Below are positions 35,128 through 44,849 of a stretch of DNA of 59,537 nucleotides, piece after piece. Within the stretch, counting starts at the first letter, position 1; each line of letters opens with the position of its first letter. The translations under genes were made by a program, and so were the position numbers. The stretch is taken from NCBI GenBank assembly GCA_910579805.1, contig CAJTWM010000021.1:1-59537 (forward strand). Direction: 5' to 3'. A model generated the notes under the pieces. It was not told where the DNA came from, made no database searches, and worked only from the letters and a program-made list of their open reading frames with translations. The DNA comes from an uncultured Lachnospiraceae bacterium. Its GTDB lineage: Bacteria > Bacillota > Clostridia > Lachnospirales > Lachnospiraceae.

Positions 35128-36093
35128 ATGGCAAAGACAGCGCAGGAAAAAGCGGATTTAAAAGCGGAAAAGCGATATGAAAAGACGCATAGAAAGAAGT
35201 TTAAAGCAACGCCGGGAGATATCATTTTCAATATTTTGAACTACTCTATTTTTACCCTGTTTACATTGGCATGCATTTTCCCGTTTTATTACCTCTTCAT
35301 TAATACGATCAGCGATAATGATCTGGTTGCGAAAGGTATGATCAACTTTATACCAAGAGGACTGCACATAGGCAACTATACGGCGCTGTTAAATGTAGGG
35401 GATCTTTCCAGCGCGTTCATTGTTTCCATTTCGAGAACGGTATTGGGAACGGCGCTGATGGTTATGGCGTCCGGCCTTGTGGGTTATCTGGTAACGAAGC
35501 AGGAGATGTGGGGCAGGAAGTTCTTTTACCGGTTTTTGATTATTACGATGTATTTTAACGCAGGCCTGATCCCTTGGTTTTTGAATATGCAGATGCTGGG
35601 ACTGACCAATACTTTTTGGGCGTATATCATTCCGGGTATCGTGGCGCCTTACAATATCATTCTGGTAAAGACTTATATCGAGTCCATTCCGGCAGAACTG
35701 GAGGAGAGCGCAAGCATGGACGGCGCGACCCATATGACGGTATTCAGAAAGATCATTTGGCCGTTAAGTAAACCGATTCTTGCGACCATTGCCATTTTCG
35801 GCGCGGTTGGAAACTGGAACTCTTTTACGGATTCCCTGATGCTGATGTCGTCGGCGCCGAAGCTGTATACTTTGCAGCACAGACTTTATATTTACCTGAA
35901 TCAGGCGTCGAACCTGAGCGCCCTGATGGAATCGGGCGGACAGGTAAGCGAGGCGGTACTGAAATCGGCGCTGAGCGGAAAAGTTATCAAATATACGATC
36001 TCCATGGTAACGGTGATCCCGATCCTGCTCGTTTATCCGTTTATGCAGAGATACTTTGAAAAAGGTATCATGTTGGGCGCGGTAAAGGGCTAA
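35128..36093 (+). CDS. CUT1 sugar ABC permease, LplC/YtcP type
   Basis: This 321-residue permease starts at ATG 35128 after AAGGGGGTG, 12 bases past the previous stop. A basic cytosolic start (1-28) leads to six helices and the EAA loop 'ELEESASMDGATHMTVFRKIIWPLS' (about 190-215), split here by its Gly at the usual place. It partners the LplB-type permease. It ends 'KGIMLGAVKG', the usual LplC/YtcP tail. Confidence 0.93.
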   Translation: MAKTAQEKADLKAEKRYEKTHRKKFKATPGDIIFNILNYSIFTLFTLACIFPFYYLFINTISDNDLVAKGMINFIPRGLHIGNYTALLNVGDLSSAFIVSISRTVLGTALMVMASGLVGYLVTKQEMWGRKFFYRFLIITMYFNAGLIPWFLNMQMLGLTNTFWAYIIPGIVAPYNIILVKTYIESIPAELEESASMDGATHMTVFRKIIWPLSKPILATIAIFGAVGNWNSFTDSLMLMSSAPKLYTLQHRLYIYLNQASNLSALMESGGQVSEAVLKSALSGKVIKYTISMVTVIPILLVYPFMQRYFEKGIMLGAVKG

Positions 36094-36184
36094 GCGTGAA
36101 GTGTGTAAAACATTAGAACTGGTGTTATTCCGTAGATATGTACGGTTTACCATAAAATAGCACGAAAAATAAGGAGGAAGAATT

Positions 36185-37999
36185 ATGAAAGCTAAAAAAA
36201 TCACAGCGTTGTTGTTGGCAGCTACGATGATCGTATCTATGACAGCGTGCGGCGGAAACAGTAACGATACGCCTACGGCCGGCAACGATACAACACAGAC
36301 TACACCGGCAGATGATGATGCGGACGCAGATACGGATACGGACGCGGAAACACCGGCGGCAGAAGAAAATGCAGGCGGAGACGATTATGAAGCCTTACTG
36401 GAGGATATCATTCCTGAAGAGACGGTAACATTGGATGTATTCAGCCAGCTCGCTAACTATTCCGGAGAACAGATCGGATGGTTCGGCCAGATCATGTTAG
36501 ATAAATTCAACGTAAAATTGAATATTATCCCCGATCCTGACGGCGTATATGAGACCCGTATGGAATCCGGCAATTTAGGCGACTTAGTTATTTGGGGCAA
36601 CGACGGTGACGAGTATTTACAGGCAATTGAAAAAGGGATGTTGTATGACTGGGAAGAGGACGATCTCCTTTCCGAGTACGGCCCTTATATTGAAGAACAT
36701 TATACTTATGCATTGGAAAAGAATAAAAAGATTTCCGGCGATACGCTTTACGGCTTCGGATTTGATGTGGCGGTAGACCCTGACGAGCGTCAGGATATCA
36801 TGTATACATGGGATCTTCGCTGGGATCTGTACAAAGAGCTGGGCTATCCCGAGATCAAGAACCTGGACGACATGGTAGAGGTTTTGGGACAGATGAAAGA
36901 AATCTGCCCTACGGACGACAACGGAAAAACAACTTACGGCGTCTCCCTTTTCAATGATTGGGACGGAGATATGGTAATGTTCGTAAAATCCACCGTATCC
37001 GCTTACCTTGGATATGACGAATTTGGTTTCGGATTCTATGATTCCGTAGATCAGAAGTATTACCCTTGTCTGGAAGAAGGCGGGCCGTATTTTGAAGCAT
37101 TGAAATTCTACAATACCCTGTTCCAGAAGGGCTTATTGGATCCGGACTCCCAGACCCAGAAATACGAAGGTATGATGGAAGATTACCAGAACGGTACCGC
37201 ATTCCTCAATATCTTCAACTTCCTTGGTTCAACATTCTATAATTCGGAGATCCATGCGGCAGACGGAAAAGCAATGTATCCCTGCCCTCCGTCGGAAGCG
37301 CAGCCTATCGCTTACGGACAGAACGTATACGGCGGCAACAGACCCTGGACCATCGGCGCGAAGACGGAATATCCGGAACTTTGCATGGCAATCTTAAACT
37401 GGCTTGCAACGCCGGAAGGACGTATGACCATCGAATACGGTCCGAAAGACGTATGCTGGTACTATGACGACAATGGAAAAACCTGCTTTACAGATTTAGG
37501 ACGTACTGCTAAACTGGATATACAGACAGAAATGACAAACGGTTATACAGGTACTTTTGACGACGGCAGCTTCAAGATCAACAATACCACATGGGCGCTT
37601 GATACGGAAAACCTTGATTCCAACGGAGATACTTATAACTACAGAAAATGGGAAAGCTACGCTACGGAGCCGGGTTCCGAGATCGAAGCCGACTGGAGAG
37701 CGGTAACGGGATGTAATTTCTTTGACGAGAGGATGGGACAGACGGATTACAGACTTGCACCGGGTACGATGTACTCCGCAGGCAGTAAGTCGGATGAGCT
37801 TCAGGTAGTTTGGAATCAGGTTGCTACCTGCATCAAAGAAAATTCCTGGAAAGCGATCTATGCTAAGACGGATGAAGAATTCGATCAGATCGTGGCGGAC
37901 ATGATCGCGCAGGCTGACGAATACGGTTATGATCAGTGCGTGGAATTCCAAGAGAATGAAGTAAAATTAAGAGCAGAAGCAGAAAACGCTGTAAAATAG
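36185..37999 (+). CDS. Sugar-binding lipoprotein of the CUT1 importer
   Basis: This 604-residue lipoprotein starts at ATG 36185 after AAGGAGGA. The signal peptide ends in a lipobox with Cys22 ('VSMTAC'). An acidic, Thr-rich linker (about 25-75) follows, then an extracellular solute-binding protein family 1 fold of the LplA/YtcQ kind. Many aromatic residues line the protein, as in oligosaccharide binders. It captures the sugar and delivers it to the two permeases just upstream. A terminator follows at 38028, so most transcripts probably stop after this abundant product. Confidence 0.92.
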   Translation: MKAKKITALLLAATMIVSMTACGGNSNDTPTAGNDTTQTTPADDDADADTDTDAETPAAEENAGGDDYEALLEDIIPEETVTLDVFSQLANYSGEQIGWFGQIMLDKFNVKLNIIPDPDGVYETRMESGNLGDLVIWGNDGDEYLQAIEKGMLYDWEEDDLLSEYGPYIEEHYTYALEKNKKISGDTLYGFGFDVAVDPDERQDIMYTWDLRWDLYKELGYPEIKNLDDMVEVLGQMKEICPTDDNGKTTYGVSLFNDWDGDMVMFVKSTVSAYLGYDEFGFGFYDSVDQKYYPCLEEGGPYFEALKFYNTLFQKGLLDPDSQTQKYEGMMEDYQNGTAFLNIFNFLGSTFYNSEIHAADGKAMYPCPPSEAQPIAYGQNVYGGNRPWTIGAKTEYPELCMAILNWLATPEGRMTIEYGPKDVCWYYDDNGKTCFTDLGRTAKLDIQTEMTNGYTGTFDDGSFKINNTTWALDTENLDSNGDTYNYRKWESYATEPGSEIEADWRAVTGCNFFDERMGQTDYRLAPGTMYSAGSKSDELQVVWNQVATCIKENSWKAIYAKTDEEFDQIVADMIAQADEYGYDQCVEFQENEVKLRAEAENAVK

Positions 38000-38027
38000 T
38001 AGAGTAATACAATGAAATAAGGTTTGA

Positions 38028-38052
38028 GGGCTGTCTTTATGACAGCCCTTTT
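38028..38052 (+). terminator. Terminator after the binding-protein gene
   Basis: A perfect 8-bp stem (38028-38035 with 38041-38048) with a 5-base loop is followed by TTTT. Its short T run suggests partial read-through into the YesL-like and GH3 genes. Confidence 0.75.
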
Positions 38053-38149
38053 ATGCGCAGGCCCGTGCAGAGGAAAATAGAAAAGGATCGTATCCTGACA
38101 GCGGTTGTGCCGAAATGCAGCAAAATATGGACAGTATGGAGGAACTCTT

Positions 38150-38785
38150 ATGAAATTTTTTAGTGTGGATAGTCCGTTATACCGATTCCTTAGTAAGATG
38201 GTGGATGTACTGAAATTAAACTTTTTGTGGATTTTATTCAGCCTGCCGCTCCTTACGGTGGGCGCGTCTACGGTGGCGGCCATGTCCGTGGCGCTCAAGA
38301 TGACGGACGACGAGGAGGGATATATCGGAAAGAGCTTTGTAAAAGCGTTCAAAGAAAACTGGAAACAGGGAACGTTACTGTGGCTGATCACAGTGGTGGC
38401 TGTTTACGCCGTATATCTGGATTTTCAGTTTTTTGAAGCGGTGGAAGGGAATCCGATCCTATTTTTGATCATAGGGATCGTATCTTCGGTTTTAGTCGTC
38501 GTAGCGCTGATCTATTCTTATCCGCTGATCGCCAGATATGAAAATACCTTACTCCATACGATACAAAATTCCATTGATATTTCCAGAAAATATTTTGGAA
38601 GAACGCTGCTTTTGGTGTTCGTGGTAGCGTTTGAGTTTCTTTTGTTCCAGTTTAATACTACGATGTTGTTTTTCGGATTGATTTTCGGGCCGGGATTTAT
38701 GATCTTTACGGTTGCCGCGTTCAGTAAGAGGGTATTTCAGGAGATCGAGAAAGAACCGGGAGCCGTTACGGACAAAGAACAATGA
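38150..38785 (+). CDS. YesL-like DUF624 membrane protein
   Basis: This protein has 211 residues from ATG 38150 (ATGGAGGAAC site; an earlier GTG at 38105 lacks one). It has five hydrophobic segments and the DUF624 opening 'NFLWILFSLPLLTVGASTVA' (about 24-43). DUF624/YesL proteins accompany CUT1 importers and glycan-cleaving enzymes in Firmicutes; their exact role is unknown. Here it lies between the importer and a GH3 enzyme, the expected place. Confidence 0.9.
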   Translation: MKFFSVDSPLYRFLSKMVDVLKLNFLWILFSLPLLTVGASTVAAMSVALKMTDDEEGYIGKSFVKAFKENWKQGTLLWLITVVAVYAVYLDFQFFEAVEGNPILFLIIGIVSSVLVVVALIYSYPLIARYENTLLHTIQNSIDISRKYFGRTLLLVFVVAFEFLLFQFNTTMLFFGLIFGPGFMIFTVAAFSKRVFQEIEKEPGAVTDKEQ

Positions 38786-38828
38786 TATGGCAGAAGCGCA
38801 AATGCGAAAAAAGGAGGCAGGAGTATAT

Positions 38829-41792
38829 ATGGGAGAGCAGGATTATAAGGAGACGCCGCTCTGGGACAACGGATTGGACGTGGAAAAAAGGCTGAATTAT
38901 CTGTTAAAAGAGCTGACTTTGGAGGAGAAGATAAGATGTCTTACGACAGGCTGCCCCGATATTGAACGGCTTGGGATCAAAGCTTCTTATATGGGAGGCG
39001 AGGCCGCCCATGGGATAGAGGCAAGGCACGATCAGGCGTTTAACGCGGGAGAGCCGGAATATACCACTTCTTTTACCCAGCCTATCGGTATGAGCGCCAG
39101 CTTTGACAGGGAGCTGATCAAAGAATGCGGCAGAGTGGCGGGGGAAGAAGCAAGAGCGCTTTTTACAAGGAACGGCGGCGGAGGACTGTGCCGCTGGGCG
39201 CCTACGATCGATATGGAAAGGGATCCCAGATGGGGAAGGACGGAAGAAGCCTATGGAGAAGATCCTTATCTTACGGGGGAAATGGCGTCAGCCTATATTC
39301 AGGGAATGAAAGGAAACCATCCTTTTTACCTGCAGTGCGGCGCCACCCTGAAACATTTTTATGCCAATAACGTGGAAAAGGACAGGATCCGGATTTCTTC
39401 TTCTCTGGATGAGAGAAATAAGCAGGAATATTATCTGGAACCTTTCCGGAAAGCGGTGACGGAGGGCGGAGCCGAAGCGATCATGACCGCTTATAATGAG
39501 ATCAACGGCGTTCCCGCAATCCTGAACGGAGAAGTGCAGCGGCTGGCCAAGGATACTTGGGGACTGCCCGGACATGTAGTCTGTGACGGCGGCGACTTCA
39601 GCCAGACAGTGAACGACCACCGATATTTTGAGAGTCATGCAGAGACGCTTGCTTTTGGATTAAAAGCGGGAATAGACTGCTTTACCGACAACGGCGAGCT
39701 TGTGTATGCGGCGGCGGAAGAAGCGTTGCAAAGAGGGCTTATCACAGAAGAAGATATTGACAGGTCGGTACGAAATTCTTTCCGCACGAGAATCCGGTTG
39801 GGATTTTTTGACGCCCGCGGAGAATGCCCTTATACCGGCATGGGGGAGGAATATATCAACAGTGAAGAGCATCGGCAAATAGCGGAAAAGATGGCGGAAG
39901 AATCGGTGGTATTGCTAAAAAACGAAAAGAACCTTCTGCCTTTTGGAAAAGAAAATACGAGATCTCTGGCTGTAATAGGCCCTCTTGCCAACGTCTGGTA
40001 TAAAGACTGGTATTGTGGGATCCCTCCCTATCGGGTAACGGTGCTTGAGGGAGTGGAAAGAGCCTTCCCGAATACGGAGATCACTTACCATAGCGGCCTT
40101 TCCCGGATCCGGCTTTTGTGTAACGGATGTTATGTAATGCTGGACGAGGGAGGACGCTTAAAGCTGTCAGCTCCGGGAAAAGCGGAAGAAGCGGAAATTT
40201 TTGTATTTACGGACTGGGGATGCGGCAGTACTACCTTATTTGCAGAAAGTGTGGGTAAGTTTGCCGCATTGGAAGAGAATGAAGAAAGCGTCAGGACGGT
40301 GAAAGAAGAAGCTTTCGGCTGGTTCGTCAGGGAGGCATGGAACTTTAAGACAACGGAAGAAACAGGGGAAAAAGACCGGTTAGAGTACTGGCAGGGAGAG
40401 TTTATACTGGAAAGCTGGAACGGAAAAGAAATTGGAATAAATAACAATCGCTATCTTTCCGCAGAAGGGAAAGCGGATTCCGGGGTCTGGCAAGAAGCGC
40501 GTTTTGGTATGGAAATAGTAGAGGACGGCATTTTAGAAGCGCAAAAGCTGGCAAGGAAAGCGCAGAAAACGGTGGTAGCGGTAGGCTGTAATCCGGTCAT
40601 AAACAGTAAAGAAGAAATCGACAGGAGTACGCTGGCGCTTTCACCTGCGCAGGAGATCCTTGTAAAGAAGATCCGGGAGGTCAATCCTGATACGGTAGTG
40701 GCGCTCATCGCCAATTACCCTTACGCGATCGGCGGGATAGAGCGGGAAGTTCCGGCAATCCTTTGCAGCGCTTCAGGGTCGCAGGAGATGGGAAACGGGA
40801 TCGGAGCAGTATTAAGCGGCAGGGCGGTACCGGCGGGCAGGCTGCCTATGACATGGTATCTGTCGGAAAAGGATCTGCCGGATATCAATGATTATGACAT
40901 TATAAAAGGGAAGAGGACGTATCAGTATTTTGATAAAGAAGTGCTCTATCCTTTCGGATACGGGCTTTCTTTTACCGATTTTATCTATGAAGGAATCGGG
41001 GCGGAGGAGTCCGGAGACGGCGTCAGAATCAGGCTGTCGGTGAAAAATGTGGGAAAGGTCGCGGCGGACGAGGTGGTACAGCTTTATGTGCATAAAGAAA
41101 CTTCCCGTGTAACACAGCCTATCGTCAGCTTAAAAGGGTTTGAAAGAGTAAAGCGGATAGCGCCGGGAGAGAGCCGGATCGTAGAATTTGCGATCGGATA
41201 TGAAGAGCTGCGATATTATGACGTCATTTCCGGCAGCATGCTTTTAGAAGAAGGCGTTTATACTTTTATGGCAGGAGCCTCTTCCAAAGATATCCGACAG
41301 AGGGTGAGTATGGAACTGAAAGGCAGCGAAAGGATTCCTGCCGGAAAAGCGCCTGCAAGAGATCCCTTTACCGGAACGGAAGGGAGCAGATACGATGACT
41401 ATGAGAACTGCTATATACACAGAGGAACGAAAGGTCATACGACGACGGGAAAAACGGCGTTGGTTCCGGGAACGGGCGGCAGCCGGGCGGAAACGGAAGG
41501 GAGAGCGGTCTATCGGGATTTTGTATTTCCAAGACAGCCGAAAGAGATCTGCCTGAATCTGTGCGCTGTGGAAAGCGGGACGGTCAGCGTGTCCTGCATG
41601 GAAGAACCGGAGAAAGAAGGAGCGAAAAGATCGGGGCCGGTATGCAGGATCAGGGTAGAAAAGATCGGGGAGCAGGAGTTTGGACAGATCCGTCATCCGC
41701 TTCCGGACGGTTTTGCGGTAACGGATAAAGCGCAGACATTGGAAATCGTGATAAAGGGTAAGATCAAGCTTGCGGATTTTGTATTTTTATGA
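38829..41792 (+). CDS. Glycoside hydrolase family 3, beta-xylosidase/beta-glucosidase-like, with an inserted region
   Basis: This protein has 987 residues from ATG 38829 (AAGGAGGCAGG seven bases before). The normal GH3 order is seen. The TIM barrel (about 15-330) has 'PTIDMERDPRWGRTEEAYGEDP', 'KHFYANN' and the nucleophile Asp253 in 'VVCDGGDF'. The second domain begins 'ESVVLLKNEKNLLPF' near 355. It is interrupted at about 430-560 by an insert rich in Trp and Glu ('FTDWGCGSTTLFAESVG', 'WQGEFILESWNGKEIGINNNRYL'), which looks beta-rich. A fibronectin III-like domain (about 690-830) and a C-terminal beta region follow. No signal peptide: it should cut sugars after import by the adjacent transporter. 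Confidence 0.92.
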   Translation: MGEQDYKETPLWDNGLDVEKRLNYLLKELTLEEKIRCLTTGCPDIERLGIKASYMGGEAAHGIEARHDQAFNAGEPEYTTSFTQPIGMSASFDRELIKECGRVAGEEARALFTRNGGGGLCRWAPTIDMERDPRWGRTEEAYGEDPYLTGEMASAYIQGMKGNHPFYLQCGATLKHFYANNVEKDRIRISSSLDERNKQEYYLEPFRKAVTEGGAEAIMTAYNEINGVPAILNGEVQRLAKDTWGLPGHVVCDGGDFSQTVNDHRYFESHAETLAFGLKAGIDCFTDNGELVYAAAEEALQRGLITEEDIDRSVRNSFRTRIRLGFFDARGECPYTGMGEEYINSEEHRQIAEKMAEESVVLLKNEKNLLPFGKENTRSLAVIGPLANVWYKDWYCGIPPYRVTVLEGVERAFPNTEITYHSGLSRIRLLCNGCYVMLDEGGRLKLSAPGKAEEAEIFVFTDWGCGSTTLFAESVGKFAALEENEESVRTVKEEAFGWFVREAWNFKTTEETGEKDRLEYWQGEFILESWNGKEIGINNNRYLSAEGKADSGVWQEARFGMEIVEDGILEAQKLARKAQKTVVAVGCNPVINSKEEIDRSTLALSPAQEILVKKIREVNPDTVVALIANYPYAIGGIEREVPAILCSASGSQEMGNGIGAVLSGRAVPAGRLPMTWYLSEKDLPDINDYDIIKGKRTYQYFDKEVLYPFGYGLSFTDFIYEGIGAEESGDGVRIRLSVKNVGKVAADEVVQLYVHKETSRVTQPIVSLKGFERVKRIAPGESRIVEFAIGYEELRYYDVISGSMLLEEGVYTFMAGASSKDIRQRVSMELKGSERIPAGKAPARDPFTGTEGSRYDDYENCYIHRGTKGHTTTGKTALVPGTGGSRAETEGRAVYRDFVFPRQPKEICLNLCAVESGTVSVSCMEEPEKEGAKRSGPVCRIRVEKIGEQEFGQIRHPLPDGFAVTDKAQTLEIVIKGKIKLADFVFL

Positions 41793-41818
41793 GAAAATAG
41801 AAAAAACGGAGGTATGCT

Positions 41819-42574
41819 ATGAAAATGATATCGTGGAACGTAAACGGGCTTCGGGCATGCGCAGAAAAGGGATTTATGGATTTCTTCCGGGAAATCGACG
41901 CAGACCTGTTCTGCGTACAGGAAACGAAACTGCAGGAGGGGCAGATCAGCTTAGAGACGCCCGGATATGTTCAATATTTTAACAGCGCGGAGAAAAAAGG
42001 CTACTCCGGTACAGCTATATTTTCCAAAAAAGAACCGCTCAACGTAGTAAAGGGTATCGGGATAGAGGAGCATGACAAAGAAGGCAGGGTCATTACTTTA
42101 GAATTTGAAGATTTCTATTTTGTAACCGTCTATACCCCTAATTCTCAGGACGGGTTAAAGAGGCTGGCATACCGGATGCAGTGGGAGACGGATTTTCTTG
42201 CTTATCTGAAAAAGCTGGAAGAGAAGAAACCGGTGGTATTCTGCGGGGATCTGAATGTGGCGCATAAAGAGATTGACTTGAAAAATCCCAAGACAAACCG
42301 AAAAAACGCGGGCTTTACGGACGAAGAGAGGCAGAAATTCACAGAACTTCTGGAGGCCGGTTTTATTGACACTTTCCGGTATTTTTATCCGGATCTGGAG
42401 GGGGCTTATTCCTGGTGGTCTTACCGCTTTCAGGCGAGGGCCAAAAATGCAGGATGGCGTATCGACTATTTTCTGACATCGAAGAGTCTGGAGGAGAAGC
42501 TGGAGGATGCAAAGATCCATACGGAAGTGTACGGTTCCGACCATTGTCCGGTAGAGCTTATGATAAATCTATAA
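41819..42574 (+). CDS. xth: Exodeoxyribonuclease III (AP endonuclease)
   Basis: This 251-residue Mg2+-dependent enzyme repairs abasic sites and 3' ends. Family motifs are complete: 'WNVNGLRAC' at the start, 'DLFCVQETKLQ' (Glu of the metal site), 'TVYTPNSQDG', 'VFCGDLNVAHKEIDL' (Asp and Asn), 'GWRIDYFL' and the final 'GSDHCPVEL' (catalytic His). Length matches the ExoA type of Firmicutes. ATG 41819 follows CGGAGGTA, 26 bases after the GH3 stop, so it may share that transcript. Confidence 0.96.
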   Translation: MKMISWNVNGLRACAEKGFMDFFREIDADLFCVQETKLQEGQISLETPGYVQYFNSAEKKGYSGTAIFSKKEPLNVVKGIGIEEHDKEGRVITLEFEDFYFVTVYTPNSQDGLKRLAYRMQWETDFLAYLKKLEEKKPVVFCGDLNVAHKEIDLKNPKTNRKNAGFTDEERQKFTELLEAGFIDTFRYFYPDLEGAYSWWSYRFQARAKNAGWRIDYFLTSKSLEEKLEDAKIHTEVYGSDHCPVELMINL

Positions 42575-42636
42575 CCTAACGGGCTTATGGCAAAACGACA
42601 ATAAAATAATAAAGGAAAAAGCGGAGGAGGATGATT

Positions 42637-43176
42637 ATGGCAGATTTAAAAGGAACGAAGACAGAGGCAAACTTAATGGCGGCGTTTGCAGGAGAATCAC
42701 AGGCAAGAAACAAATATACTTATTTTGCTTCTAAAGCGAAAAAGGACGGTTATGTGCAGATAGCAAAGATCTTTGAAGAAACGGCGGAAAATGAAAAAGA
42801 ACATGCGAAGATCTGGTACAAGCTGTTAAACGACGGGATCGGTTCTACCGAAGAAAACCTGAAAGCGGCGGCGGAAGGGGAAAACTTTGAATGGACGGAT
42901 ATGTATGAAAGATTTGCCAAAGAAGCGAAAGAGGAAGGCTTCGACGATATAGCCGCTCTGTTTGAAGGAGTTGCGGCAATCGAAAAGGAGCATGAAGAAA
43001 GATACCGTAAACTGCTTGAAAACATAAAAGGGGATCTGGTATTTTCCAAGGACGGGGACGTGGTATGGCAGTGCGCAAACTGCGGGCATATCTGCGTAGG
43101 AAAGAAAGCGCCGGAAGTATGCCCGGTATGCAATCATCCCCAAAGTTATTTTCAAGTAAAGGCGGAAAATTATTAA
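42637..43176 (+). CDS. Rubrerythrin
   Basis: This protein has 179 residues from ATG 42637 (GGAGGAGG six bases before; ATG 42631 is too close). The N-terminal ferritin-like four-helix domain has the di-iron Glu residues in 'FAGESQARNKYTYF', 'ETAENEKEHAK' and 'GVAAIEKEHEERY'. The C-terminal rubredoxin-like site has 'CANCGHIC' and 'CPVCNHP'. It reduces hydrogen peroxide in anaerobes using electrons from NADH via rubredoxin-type partners. A strong terminator follows, so it is probably a single-gene unit. Confidence 0.96.
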   Translation: MADLKGTKTEANLMAAFAGESQARNKYTYFASKAKKDGYVQIAKIFEETAENEKEHAKIWYKLLNDGIGSTEENLKAAAEGENFEWTDMYERFAKEAKEEGFDDIAALFEGVAAIEKEHEERYRKLLENIKGDLVFSKDGDVVWQCANCGHICVGKKAPEVCPVCNHPQSYFQVKAENY

Positions 43177-43241
43177 ACGCAAATTATGTAAGGCCAAACG
43201 AATCAATACAAAATCAATGTAGAATAGAATGAATGCCAAAC

Positions 43242-43284
43242 AAAAGCAGCCTGCCGGAGATTCCATAACCGGCAGGCTGCTTTT
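43242..43284. terminator. Terminator after rubrerythrin
   Basis: A perfect 16-bp stem (43242-43257 with 43269-43284) with AAAA and TTTT at its ends makes a strong, possibly bidirectional terminator. Confidence 0.9.
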
Positions 43285-43450
43285 GGGGTCTGATAAACCA
43301 CAGGCCGTCCGGAAAAATTTGTATGTCGGATTTTTTATAAAAATTAATAATTCATAAATTATTTTAATTTCCATTTAGTATCGGCTTCGGGTATGATATA
43401 CTAAAAACCAGCTGACAATGTTTGAAACGACATAGGAAGGAACGGTAAGG

Positions 43451-44551
43451 ATGAAAGAAGGAAGTATGGAAAAGAAAAGAAGGAAGAAAAAGAAAACGGA
43501 TTGGTATATTCTTTTGACTCCTTTATTTGCGGTAGTAGCGTTAGTCGCCATGCTGGCCTGTTTTTTTACGATCGGATATTATGAAATGAAGGAAAAGAAA
43601 GCCGAAGAAGAAGCAGCGCAGGCACTTGCAATGGCGCCGGTCACATATACGAAAGAAGAAGTGGACGAAATGGTGGAAAGCGCGGTAGCGCTTGCGGTTG
43701 AAGAAGCAGTGAACCGGAACAACGAGGATTTTTTGACAAATATACGTTCTAAAATGGAAAACGGAGACAGTACGGTAGCCATGCTTCGGGAACTGTATCC
43801 CGACAACATCGTACTTTATGATAAAGGAAAGTATGTTTTTAAAGAAATATCGGAAAATTTGAAGCACAACGGGCTTTCACCCGAAAACATACGGGCGGAT
43901 GAAGAAAGCGGGGAGATCACATATGTGAACGGGGAAGAAGTCGTTTCCCATAAGGGGATCGACGTTTCCAAGTTTCAGGAAACGATCGACTGGAGCAAGG
44001 TAAAAGAGGCGGGAGTGGAGTACGCGTTCCTGCGCCTTGGTATACGGGGATATACCACAGGGGAGATCGTGCTGGACGAGACGTTCGAATATAATGTGGA
44101 GCAGGCTCTTGGGGAAGAAATTGACGTAGGAGTTTATTTCTTCTCACAGGCAGTCACGGAAGAAGAGGCTTTGGAAGAGGCGGATTTTGTCATTGAAAAT
44201 CTGGCGGATTATCCTGTCCGTTACCCGGTTGTCATCGATATAGAAGATGTGGAATCCGATAACGCAAGGACAAAAGACCTGACGGCAGAAGAGCGGACGA
44301 GGTTTGTCATTGCGTTTTGCAACCGTATCAAAGAGGCCGGATACACGCCGATGATCTATGGTAATCTGAAGACTTTCCTGCTGATGCTCGATATTGAACA
44401 GTTAGAGGAATACGAGAAGTGGTTTGCCTTTTATTCCAAGGAAGAATTTTATTATCCTTATGATTTCAGCGTATGGCAGTATTCGGATTCGGGAAAAATA
44501 GACGGGATCGAAAAAAAAGTAGATCTGAATATCAGTTTTAAAGAGTGGTAA
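43451..44551 (+). CDS. GH25 lysozyme-like muramidase with membrane anchor
   Basis: This 366-residue protein starts at ATG 43451 (an inner ATG at 43466 is possible). A very basic start leads to one membrane helix (about 20-43), then an acidic coiled coil (about 48-85) and a linker. The C-terminal GH25 domain (about 168-366) has 'KGIDVSKFQETIDW', 'EYAFLRLGIRGY', the acidic pair in 'VVIDIEDVE' and the closing 'VDLNISF'. It should cut the glycan strand of peptidoglycan at the outer membrane face. An extended -10 box TGATATACT (hexamer 43397-43402) lies upstream. Confidence 0.92.
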   Translation: MKEGSMEKKRRKKKKTDWYILLTPLFAVVALVAMLACFFTIGYYEMKEKKAEEEAAQALAMAPVTYTKEEVDEMVESAVALAVEEAVNRNNEDFLTNIRSKMENGDSTVAMLRELYPDNIVLYDKGKYVFKEISENLKHNGLSPENIRADEESGEITYVNGEEVVSHKGIDVSKFQETIDWSKVKEAGVEYAFLRLGIRGYTTGEIVLDETFEYNVEQALGEEIDVGVYFFSQAVTEEEALEEADFVIENLADYPVRYPVVIDIEDVESDNARTKDLTAEERTRFVIAFCNRIKEAGYTPMIYGNLKTFLLMLDIEQLEEYEKWFAFYSKEEFYYPYDFSVWQYSDSGKIDGIEKKVDLNISFKEW

Positions 44552-44557
44552 CGGATA

Positions 44558-44806
44558 GTGGAACAGAGAAGATGCAAAAAATGTCTGACGAGGGAAATGG
44601 ACGCAGACGAGTATTTTAAAAATCTGCATGAATACATAGCCGGCATTGATGAGGAATTAAAAGCAGAAAAAGCGCTATACGAAAAAAGGCTTTCCGTTTG
44701 TAAGGAATGCGGGCTTTTACTGGAAGGAATGTGCAGAAGCTGCGGCTGCTATGTGGAACTGCGGGCAGTGATGGCTAAAAACAAGTGTCCGAACGACCGT
44801 TGGTAA
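44558..44806 (+). CDS. Small Cys-rich protein, DUF6171-like
   Basis: This 82-residue protein starts at GTG 44558, six bases after the lysozyme stop. Cysteines come in 'CKKCLTREMDADEYFKNLHEYI' at the N-terminus, 'CKECGLLLEGMCRSCGCYVELR' in the second half, and a last 'KCPNDRW'. The pattern fits DUF6171, probable zinc binding, function unknown. The ribosome site is weak, so it may depend on read-through translation from the lysozyme gene. Confidence 0.75.
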   Translation: MEQRRCKKCLTREMDADEYFKNLHEYIAGIDEELKAEKALYEKRLSVCKECGLLLEGMCRSCGCYVELRAVMAKNKCPNDRW

Positions 44807-44849
44807 AAGGGAAAGGCGTCGCGGGCACAGGTTAAAAGGATGTGGCAAA

